Origin: Syntrophobacterales bacterium
GTDB lineage: Bacteria; Desulfobacterota; Desulfobaccia; Desulfobaccales; 0-14-0-80-60-11
DNA length: 40,973 nucleotides
Direction of reading: 5' to 3'
NCBI GenBank assembly: GCA_023229795.1
Contig: JALNYP010000033.1
Location: 1-40,973, forward strand
The notes below the pieces were generated by a model, which did no database searches, had not been told where the DNA came from, and saw nothing but the letters and a program-made list of their open reading frames with translations. Positions 35,173 through 40,973 of the stretch are shown here, piece by piece. The stretch's first letter is position 1; each line of letters starts with the position of its first letter. The translations under genes were made by a program, and so were the position numbers.

Positions 35173-36161
35173 AGGCTCCAGGATTCCGCCCCGCCTCGCT
35201 TCAAGAGATAGATGAAGAAGGGGGCTCCGAACAGGGTAGTGATGATGCCCACCGGGATCTCCCCTCCCACCATGGTGCGGGCCACCGTATCGGAGAGCAC
35301 CATGAAGCTGGCGCCCGCGGCCATGGACAGGGGGATGACCCGCCGATGGTCCGGCCCCACCAGCATCCGAACAATGTGGGGGATCATCAACCCCACCCAG
35401 CCGATAATACCCGTGACGGAAACCGCTGCGGCCACCGTCACCGCGGCGGCCAGGATAAACAACCCCCGTTCCCGGCCCACGTCCACCCCCAGGGCCCGGG
35501 CCTCGGCGTCGCCCATGGACATGGCATTGAGGCGCCAACGCCCCAGCCAGATAAGGAGGGACCCCGCCAGGATCCAGGGCCCCGCCTGGCGTACCGCCCG
35601 CCAGTCGGCCTGGGACAGGCTCCCCATGAGCCAGAAGACGATGCTGGCCAGTTTCATGGGGTCAACCATAAACTTGATAATGGAGACCAGGGCGGTAAAG
35701 AAGGCTGACACCACCACCCCGGAGAGGATCAGGGACAGGGTCGGGACCTCCCGGCGGGTGCGGGCCAGGGTGAAGGCCAGGAAGGCCGCGATCAGGCTGA
35801 AGATAAAGGCTCCAACTTGAATGGGCAGGGCCGGGATCAAGGCCACGGAGAGGGCGCAGCCGAAGGCCGCCCCGGCCGACAACCCCAGGATGTAGGCGTC
35901 CACCAGGGGGTTGCGGAACACCGCCTGGAGGGTGGCGCCCGAGGCCGACAGGCCTACTCCCACCAGCATCCCCAGGACAATGCGGGGCAGCCGGATATCA
36001 AAAATGATGGCCTGGAGTTGCCCTTCTTGGCCGTGACCGGAGGCGAGCAAGTGCCACCAGTCCTGCCAGGATACCGCGTAGGCCCCCACCTGCATCGCCG
36101 CCAGGAAGGCCGCCAGGGGGGAAAGCAACAACAGCCAGTAAGTCCAGGGGCGACGCGTCAC
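35169..36161 (-). CDS. btuC: FecCD/BtuC-type ABC importer permease
   Basis: From the GTG at 36161 (GTGA overlap with the binding-protein gene; the longer frame from 36269 is unlikely) the product is 330 residues with about ten membrane helices. Family landmarks are visible: LRLPRIVLGMLVGVGLSASG reads here as IRLPRIVLGMLVG, then GATLQAVFRNPLVDAYILG near 80-100 and FVGLMIPHIVR as WVGLMIPHIVR near 275. It imports corrinoid or chelated metal across the inner membrane, with the ATPase and binding protein beside it. Confidence 0.9.
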   Translation of the reverse strand: MTRRPWTYWLLLLSPLAAFLAAMQVGAYAVSWQDWWHLLASGHGQEGQLQAIIFDIRLPRIVLGMLVGVGLSASGATLQAVFRNPLVDAYILGLSAGAAFGCALSVALIPALPIQVGAFIFSLIAAFLAFTLARTRREVPTLSLILSGVVVSAFFTALVSIIKFMVDPMKLASIVFWLMGSLSQADWRAVRQAGPWILAGSLLIWLGRWRLNAMSMGDAEARALGVDVGRERGLFILAAAVTVAAAVSVTGIIGWVGLMIPHIVRMLVGPDHRRVIPLSMAAGASFMVLSDTVARTMVGGEIPVGIITTLFGAPFFIYLLKRGGAESWSL

Positions 36162-37168
36162 GGTATCCCCTCGTAAGGGATGCCGAAACACTCCCGGTAG
36201 AAGGCGTCCACGGCTTGACGATACTCCGCCGGGGAGATTTCTTGCGGGAAAAAGCAATGGGCCATCCACCAGGCCAGGACCACCACTCGCGGCGACCAGG
36301 TTGAGCCCCGGGAGGCCTTAAACACCCGCCCCGTTTTCACGGCCCGGATGGTCTGCCACTTGGGGTCCCGGAGCAGGTCGGAGACCCCATAGGAGGCGGA
36401 ACCCCAGATCAGCACCACTTCGGGATTGAGTTCCACCAGGGTTTCCATGGACAGTTCCTGGTTGAAGTTCTCCACCTTGCTGCCCAGGTTGATTCCCCCC
36501 GCCAGGGGGATCAACTCCCCTACCACCCCCTTATTGCCGGTAATAGTGGTGGGTTTCCCCCAGAGCCATACCACCCGGGGATGGGTTGCGGCCGGGATTC
36601 CTGTCAGGCGCTGCTTCAGGGCTGCAAAGTTTCGGGTCATTAACTGCGTCACTTTTTCGGCCCGCTCCGGCTGCCCCAAAAGCCTTCCCAATCGCAGGGT
36701 GTCCCGGCACAGGTCCGCCAAGCCCTCGGGATAGATCATGGTTACGGGAATCCCTTGGCGACGTATGAAATCCACCTGATCCGGCTTTCGGTCCCAGGTC
36801 ACCACCATATCGGGCTTCAGGGCCAGCAGGGACTCGGCGTTGACGACAAACCCGGTCCCCGGTGAGGGAATCTGTTCGAGATGGGGCACCACTTGCTTCA
36901 ACAAATCATTGCCATAAGCGTAGCTGGAAATCCCCGCGACGCGATCCCAGGCCTTAAGCGCCGCCACAATTTCATAGCCTTCAAAGAGGACGACCCGGTG
37001 GGCCTCCCGGGGAGGGTTGCCCCTCGCAAGGCCTACGGGGCACGGCCTCTCGGGAAGGGCCCCCAGGAGGCTCCCGGTGAGGCCCAGGAGCAGCGCCAAT
37101 CCGCCTATCACCCAGGCCCAGCGGGAAGTCATCCGGAGTCTGCCAGTCATCAATCGCCTGCCCCCCAT
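36158..37168 (-). CDS. btuF: BtuF/FepB-like periplasmic binding protein
   Basis: A 336-residue protein from the ATG at 37168 (overlapping the receptor stop as TGATG; ATG 37150 or 37132 are possible). A hydrophobic signal segment (WAWVIGGLALLLGLTGSLLG) comes first. Two lobes of the helical-backbone binding-protein fold follow, with AAWKAWDRVAGISSYAYG-like (KAWDRVAGISSYAY), NAESLLALKPDMVV, ELNPEVVLIWG and TGRVFKASRGSTWSPRVV segments. No lipobox is clear. Trp-rich patches could line a tetrapyrrole site. It delivers ligand to BtuCD. Ligand identity is inferred from the chelatase and receptor context. Confidence 0.87.
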   Translation of the reverse strand: MGGRRLMTGRLRMTSRWAWVIGGLALLLGLTGSLLGALPERPCPVGLARGNPPREAHRVVLFEGYEIVAALKAWDRVAGISSYAYGNDLLKQVVPHLEQIPSPGTGFVVNAESLLALKPDMVVTWDRKPDQVDFIRRQGIPVTMIYPEGLADLCRDTLRLGRLLGQPERAEKVTQLMTRNFAALKQRLTGIPAATHPRVVWLWGKPTTITGNKGVVGELIPLAGGINLGSKVENFNQELSMETLVELNPEVVLIWGSASYGVSDLLRDPKWQTIRAVKTGRVFKASRGSTWSPRVVVLAWWMAHCFFPQEISPAEYRQAVDAFYRECFGIPYEGIP

Positions 37169-39513
37169 CAATATTTCAACGTGACCATGCTCCAGATGGT
37201 CCGGCCGGGAGTGCGATAATAGTAGTAGTATTCCCGGTTGAGCATGTTATCCACCGCAAAGGAGAGGTCCATATACTTCACCGGGCTATAAATGATTTTG
37301 GAGTCCAAAGTGAAAAATGGATCATAAGAGCCATACACTCCATTGACATATTCGCCGTTGTCGTCCCGGGTATTCAACTTGCTGACATAACGTCCCGAGA
37401 GATTGGCCTTGACCTGCCAATAGGTAGCCGTGAACCCGAAGTTGAATTGCTGCATGGGAACATAGGTAAGCTTTTTGCCCACCGAGATCGGATTATACGG
37501 ATTGTCCTTGATCCTGGCATCCAGCAGGGTGGTATTGCCGAAAACTTCCAGCCAGGAGCAGAGCTTCTGGTTAATTTCTATCTCCACCCCTCTAATAAAG
37601 GCCTTGGCGGCATTTTCATAGATCTGGGTCTTGCCGGTGGAGTCGCTGGAATCATTAGTCCGGTAAATCAAGTCATTGACGTAATTTTCAAAAAAGGTGG
37701 CCGTAAAGGTTGTCCCTTTAAAGGGTTTGAGCGTGGTGCCGATCTCCCAGGAAAAGGTGGTCTCGGGCTTGAGATCGGGATTGCTCTTATACAGGGTGCC
37801 GGTGGTGGACTGCCAGGTGCGGTAGAGTTCATAAATATTCGGGGCCCGGAAAGCGGTGCCCACCGAAGCCCGCCAGGTCATCCACTCCAAGGGGCGGTAC
37901 AGGAAGGCGAGCTTGGGGCTGACCGCAGTTTGACTCCGGCTGGGCACGGAATCTATCGGGTAGCCCGCGGCCTTCATATACTGGCCCCCAAAGGTCTCCC
38001 AGTGATCCAGCCGCAGGCCTACCACGGTGTTGAACTGGGGATGCCAGGCGATCTCGTCCTGGATATAGGCTCCGATATTCCGGTCCCGGCCGCCGCCTAT
38101 GGTGTTGAAATTGATATACGAGTCGGGACTCCGCCAGTTGTACAGGTTGTACTCCTTGGTGGCCGCCCAGCCGGTATTGTACGAGACCCCGCCTACTAAC
38201 TGGTGCTTTTTACCAATGGCCTGGTCCACCTGAAACTCTCCCACCCAGTTTTGACTGGGAGTGCTGGACACCGTCCCCGGGCCGCCGCCGACCGTTGTCA
38301 GGGCGCTGGAGGAACTGGGGGTGGTGTACCAGTTGTCCGGCTGGTTCACCAGGCCGGCATGGACCTTGAGTTTTGTGGTCTCCGTGAGGCTGTGTTCAGA
38401 ATGCAGGTTGTAAATTTGGATTTGGTTGCGCCCATCACCGTTCAAAAAGGCGCCTTCCTGGAGACTGCTAAACTGCTGGTTAGTATCGTACAAGCGCACG
38501 GTGCCCCTTATTACTTGGGCGCCGGTGGTGGTGTCGCGCAGGTAAGAATGGTACATGTCATAGCCATAGTCGTACCAACTCATGAGGGTGCTGAAGGTGA
38601 CCTTCTGGCCCGGGGCGATATCCCAACTGACCTTGCCGTTGAAGCTGTAGTCATTCCAGTTATTATCGCCGGAATCCCCGATGGTGTTCGTCCAGCCGTT
38701 GGTGGGCGTCTGCGTGGGTTGCCAGCCCACCACATTGATTGCCGGAGGTTTTTTTAAGTTTGTAATATTGCTGGCCGTTTTTTGCACCAGGCTGGTGGGA
38801 TAGCCGGTGGAGATGCGATAGTTTACTCCCGCCTGGATGCTCAGCTTATCCCAGAGGCGGTCCCCCGCTCCCAGGTAGAAGGTCCGGGCATCATAGGTGC
38901 CGTAACCGCCGTGTGCCAGCATTTCCAGTTTCTTGGGGGTCTTGGTGATGATGTTGATGACCCCCCCCATGGCGCTGCCGCCGTACAGGGCGGAGAACGG
39001 CCCCCGGATCACTTCAATGCGTTCGATGTTCTCCACCGGCAGGCTGTTCCAGATGACGCTGTTGGTATAGGCGGTGGAGATATTCTGGCCGTCTAAGAGG
39101 ATCAGGGTGCGTTTCTGGTTATCTCCGGGGAAGCCCCGGAGATTCACGTTGGCCAGGGTGTCGGACCAGCCCTTGCCCCGGCGGTCGAAAGCGCCGGGGA
39201 CCTGGGCCAGGGCCTCGTCCACCGTCTGGATGTTCTGTTTTTGAATATCTTCTTTGGTGATGATCGTAATGCTGGCCGGCACGTCGTCCGGATTCCTCTC
39301 GGTCCGGGTAGCCGTCACCACAATCTTCTCCAGGGCCTCCGCCTTTTCTTTCGGAGCCGGGGCGGAAGATGGGGTCTCCGCTTTTTGCCCTTCTTCCGGG
39401 GCTACCACGGTCACCTGGTTTTCTCCCTCTTGAGCCCGGCCCGGTAAAGGCGCGGTCAGGCCCAACATGCATAAACACGCGATCATTCCCCCGAACCACA
39501 ACCCACGCCGCAT
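37168..39513 (-). CDS. TonB-dependent outer-membrane receptor 2 (BtuB-like)
   Basis: A 781-residue receptor from the ATG at 39513 (AAGGAG seven bases upstream; the GTG at 39519 is too close to it). It has a signal peptide (cleavage near GRAQ), the same VTVVAPEEGQ linker as receptor 1, a TonB-box-like EKIVVTATRTER, a plug with DVPASITIITKEDI, IERIEVIRGPFSALYGG and GGVINIITK, and a barrel ending VTLKY. It heads the operon of importer and CobN genes. It is clearly paralogous to receptor 1 over its full length; the plug is nearly identical while extracellular-loop regions differ, which points to related but not identical ligands. Confidence 0.93.
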   Translation of the reverse strand: MRRGLWFGGMIACLCMLGLTAPLPGRAQEGENQVTVVAPEEGQKAETPSSAPAPKEKAEALEKIVVTATRTERNPDDVPASITIITKEDIQKQNIQTVDEALAQVPGAFDRRGKGWSDTLANVNLRGFPGDNQKRTLILLDGQNISTAYTNSVIWNSLPVENIERIEVIRGPFSALYGGSAMGGVINIITKTPKKLEMLAHGGYGTYDARTFYLGAGDRLWDKLSIQAGVNYRISTGYPTSLVQKTASNITNLKKPPAINVVGWQPTQTPTNGWTNTIGDSGDNNWNDYSFNGKVSWDIAPGQKVTFSTLMSWYDYGYDMYHSYLRDTTTGAQVIRGTVRLYDTNQQFSSLQEGAFLNGDGRNQIQIYNLHSEHSLTETTKLKVHAGLVNQPDNWYTTPSSSSALTTVGGGPGTVSSTPSQNWVGEFQVDQAIGKKHQLVGGVSYNTGWAATKEYNLYNWRSPDSYINFNTIGGGRDRNIGAYIQDEIAWHPQFNTVVGLRLDHWETFGGQYMKAAGYPIDSVPSRSQTAVSPKLAFLYRPLEWMTWRASVGTAFRAPNIYELYRTWQSTTGTLYKSNPDLKPETTFSWEIGTTLKPFKGTTFTATFFENYVNDLIYRTNDSSDSTGKTQIYENAAKAFIRGVEIEINQKLCSWLEVFGNTTLLDARIKDNPYNPISVGKKLTYVPMQQFNFGFTATYWQVKANLSGRYVSKLNTRDDNGEYVNGVYGSYDPFFTLDSKIIYSPVKYMDLSFAVDNMLNREYYYYYRTPGRTIWSMVTLKY

Positions 39514-39602
39514 TTGCACTCTCCTTCCGGTTTCAGTTTGCGTGTCGGCCCTGGTTCTGGTAAAAAAGAAAGGACCGATCTTCCCGCAATGAGGATTGGT
39601 CT

Positions 39603-39645
39603 GAAGGAGGGGCTGGGACTCTTGCCGGGGTGCCGCCCCTCCTTC
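39603..39645 (-). promoter_or_regulatory. Perfect 11-bp hairpin in the receptor 2 leader
   Basis: GAAGGAGGGGC (39645-39635 read on the minus strand) pairs perfectly with GCCCCTCCTTC (39613-39603), with a 21-base loop and no T-run. It lies between the leader terminator and the receptor start. Its function is unknown; it could stabilise the mRNA or compete with another fold. Confidence 0.5.
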
Positions 39646-39714
39646 TTATTGCCAGCTGCATTCTTTCTGCTGAAATGCCAGCCTCAGGCCCTGTTAAGCC
39701 TGGCCGGACCGGGC

Positions 39715-39766
39715 AAAAAAAAACCACGAACCTCAAGCGGCGTTCTGCCGCCAGACCTTCGTGGCC
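39715..39766 (-). terminator. Leader terminator/attenuator before receptor 2
   Basis: CCACGAA (39764-39758) pairs with TTCGTGG (39730-39724), enclosing a second stem GGCGGCAG/CGCCGC, followed by nine Ts. It lies about 50 bases after the predicted transcript start and 200 bases before the gene, so transcription of the operon must pass it. Confidence 0.8.
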
Positions 39767-39822
39767 ATTCAAAAGCTAAGAATCTAAACTACGCGGTGAG
39801 GCTTCATGCCACACCGCCGCTC

Positions 39823-39851
39823 TAGATAGCGCCTCCCGAAGACAATGTCAA
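39823..39851 (-). promoter_or_regulatory. Promoter of the receptor 2-btuFCD-cobN operon
   Basis: Perfect TTGACA (39851-39846), 17-base spacer, TATCTA (39828-39823). The start is expected near 39816, giving a leader of about 300 bases. Confidence 0.75.
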
Positions 39852-39890
39852 ACCTTATTACCCCGGGAGCTTACCGAGATTTTCACTTCA

Positions 39891-40006
39891 GGACTGCCGC
39901 ATCGGCGGCTTTTAGATCTAATCCCGAATAGGCGCACTTCTCCCCGAGAAGAGAGACCATATTCTGCCGCCCTTCACCTGACGGCGCTCGACCTATCCGG
40001 CAGTCC
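39891..40006. other. Unidentified structured RNA candidate
   Basis: The ends form a perfect 9-bp closing stem (GGACTGCCG 39891-39899 with CGGCAGTCC 39998-40006). Inside are two perfect hairpins: CTTCTC-CCC-GAGAAG (39937-39951) and GCCGCC/GACGGC (39966-39985, one G-U on the minus strand). It starts five bases after the cooT stop on the minus strand and lies upstream of the receptor 2 promoter. I do not recognise an RNA family. Strand is undetermined, though co-transcription with cooT favours minus. Confidence 0.5.
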
Positions 40007-40010
40007 GAGA

Positions 40011-40199
40011 TTACTTCTCAACCAGAATAACTTTATGGTCCACCAGGTTGAGGCGGTAGATGGCGGCCTCGATGACCCTTTGTTCGCCGAAAATGTTGAC
40101 CACCCGCAGACTGTCCCCCTCGGGCTCGATGATATCGATATCCGACAGGAGCAATTCCTCTTCGCCGTTTTTTAAGATATAGGCAGCAGCTTCACACAT
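40011..40199 (-). CDS. cooT: CooT-family nickel-binding protein
   Basis: A 62-residue protein with the family pattern: N-terminal MCEAAAYIL, central EEELLLSDIDIIEPEGDSL, IFGEQRVIEA and LVDHKVILVE. CooT of Rhodospirillum rubrum is a small homodimer that binds nickel, with Cys2 as a key residue, and is linked to CO dehydrogenase maturation; Cys2 is present here. No CO dehydrogenase gene is in the window. It overlaps the DUF3842 gene by nine bases. Its location beside a corrinoid/metal-chelatase operon suggests a role in nickel or cobalt handling, which is inference. Confidence 0.88.
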   Translation of the reverse strand: MCEAAAYILKNGEEELLLSDIDIIEPEGDSLRVVNIFGEQRVIEAAIYRLNLVDHKVILVEK

Positions 40200-40608
40200 A
40201 TTTGATAAACCCCTTCAATCGCTCTATGATCTTCTCTATCAAATGGGGCAGAGGCTCGGGAGTCAACCCGACGACATCCACCCTCGCCTGGGTTAAAGGG
40301 AGGAGAATTTTGGGAACCGGAGCCGAAGCCACGGCAGCCGCCATGAGGGGAGTCACTTCCCCCATCATGGCGTTGGCCAAGACGATGGAGATGGACCCCA
40401 GGATGACGTCCGCGGTAGGGACGGTCCGAACAATGGCGTTTTCGCCGCTGGCTCCCCGGTTGGCTCTGGCCTTCATCATCTGCGCGGTGGCCACCGCGTT
40501 GGTCCCCAGGGCGATGACCTCGTGCTCCTCCCGGTAGACCTCCTTCAAGCGTTTGATCAGGGCCGCCCCGATGCCGCCGCCCTGGCCGTCGACCACGCAG
40601 ATACGCAC
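40192..40608 (-). CDS. DUF3842 family protein
   Basis: A 138-residue protein starting at the GTG at 40608 (GGAGGAAAAG upstream). It carries the DUF3842 hallmarks: ICVVDGQGGGIGAALI, ALGTNAVATAQMMKARAN, GASGENAIV and GEVTPLMAAAV. The Gly-rich start looks like a Rossmann-type nucleotide or cofactor site. The family is common in anaerobes and commonly precedes cooT-like genes; biochemical function is not established. It is the first gene of a two-gene unit with its own promoter and leader terminator. Confidence 0.88.
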   Translation of the reverse strand: MRICVVDGQGGGIGAALIKRLKEVYREEHEVIALGTNAVATAQMMKARANRGASGENAIVRTVPTADVILGSISIVLANAMMGEVTPLMAAAVASAPVPKILLPLTQARVDVVGLTPEPLPHLIEKIIERLKGFIKYV

Positions 40609-40644
40609 CTTTTCCTCCTCCCCATCGACGGCATTTCCCGCAAC

Positions 40645-40693
40645 AAAAAACCACGAAAACCTGGCACCTTCCGGGGCCCAAGCCTTCGTGGCT
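40645..40693 (-). terminator. Leader terminator/attenuator before DUF3842
   Basis: CCACGAA (40691-40685) pairs with TTCGTGG (40657-40651) around a GC-rich inner stem, followed by six Ts. It lies between the promoter and the ribosome site. The outer arms match those in the receptor 2 leader. Confidence 0.8.
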
Positions 40694-40751
40694 TTTAGTT
40701 CAGAGTTGTTATTTTTGAAGCTATCCGGGGTTCATTCCCCGAGGTTTATTC

Positions 40752-40779
40752 AATCTATCCGAAAGGTAGAAAATGTCAA
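40752..40779 (-). promoter_or_regulatory. Promoter of the DUF3842-cooT unit
   Basis: TTGACA (40779-40774), 16-base spacer, TAGATT (40757-40752). It lies about 60 bases upstream of the leader terminator. Confidence 0.65.
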
Positions 40780-40822
40780 GCTTTGTTCGGGGTGATTTGG
40801 ACCCTGAAGCGACTTTTGGACC

Positions 40823-40973
40823 ATGAATATCAGCCAGACTGCTCTTGACAATAGCCACTGTCACCGAAAGCTCAAGAGAGACTCCGTCAACTTGCCGTCC
40901 AGGCCGTATTGAGTGGCAAAAAGCAAGTTGAAGCCGCCAAACTTTTTGGCGTAACCCGCCGAGCCATCAGTAA
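40823..40973 (+). pseudogene. 5' end of an HTH/transposase-like gene, probably frameshifted
   Basis: The frame from ATG 40823 stops at about 40910, but one frame over the sequence reads RLRQLAVQAVLSGKKQVEAA then KLFGVTRRAIS to the window edge. This is a helix-turn-helix typical of the N-terminus of IS630-like or orphan transposases. Upstream, TTTGGACC occurs twice (about 40796 and 40815) and could be part of an element end. Being cut by the window, it cannot be classified further. Confidence 0.4.

Noticed and set aside
35173..35538. Extended N-terminus for the BtuD-like ATPase
   Set aside because: The extra 122 residues are Gly/His/Arg-rich out-of-frame readings of the permease gene; the ATG at 35172 forms a standard ATGA overlap.
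1..40973. CRISPR arrays
   Set aside because: No regularly spaced repeats were seen; short repeats found are operator-like, IS ends, or paralogous leaders.

Overview
The window looks like the chromosome of a Gram-negative, GC-rich anaerobe, most plausibly a Desulfobacterota (deltaproteobacterial) relative. This is inferred from the mix of outer-membrane TonB-dependent receptors, TonB/ExbB/ExbD, a GEMM (c-di-GMP-I type) riboswitch, a PEP-CTERM protein, CooT and DUF3842 proteins, and CobN/BchI-D-type chelatases. No rRNA or tRNA is present to settle it.

Left part (1-12.5 kb) is accessory and partly decayed. It holds the start of a SWIM zinc-finger protein (running off the left edge), a PEP-CTERM secreted protein behind a GEMM riboswitch with a terminator-type expression platform, a frameshifted type I restriction subunit (hsdR), and the stump of an ATP-binding accessory gene. 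That stump is cut by an IS1380-family insertion, whose other end supplies the stop codon of a second truncated gene. Next come a small membrane protein, an excisionase-like HTH protein, a frameshifted tyrosine recombinase and a small Cys-rich protein.

Core part (12.9-40.6 kb) is one long minus-strand block devoted to energised uptake and metal handling of, probably, corrinoids or other metal tetrapyrroles. In transcription order from the right: (i) DUF3842 + CooT (nickel-binding family), with a promoter and leader terminator. (ii) A TonB-dependent receptor, BtuF-, BtuC- and BtuD-like ABC importer, a DrrA/DrrB-like ABC pair, a cytosolic CobN and a BchI/BchD fusion, joined almost throughout by 4-nt stop/start overlaps. 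(iii) Cobalamin riboswitch, an unrecognised 104-aa protein and a second TonB-dependent receptor. (iv) Cobalamin riboswitch, DUF2162 membrane protein, an ExbB/TolQ-like channel, a DUF2149 protein and an exported, membrane-anchored CobN/HmuS-like chelatase. (v) ExbB, a relic of exbD, a MacB-like ABC protein, ExbD and TonB.

A working model, which is inference: the receptors (powered by TonB-ExbB-ExbD) bring a cobalt tetrapyrrole or corrinoid into the periplasm. The exported CobN-like protein, powered by its own ExbB/DUF2149 pair, acts on the tetrapyrrole there. BtuFCD imports the product, and cytosolic CobN plus the BchI/D motor perform a second metal step. Two cobalamin riboswitches tie parts iii and iv to B12 status; CooT next to part ii suggests a nickel/cobalt link. 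The most unusual feature is the pairing of an exported HmuS-type chelatase module with B12 control and with a second, cytosolic CobN in the same cluster.

The right edge carries the 5' end of a probable HTH/transposase gene.
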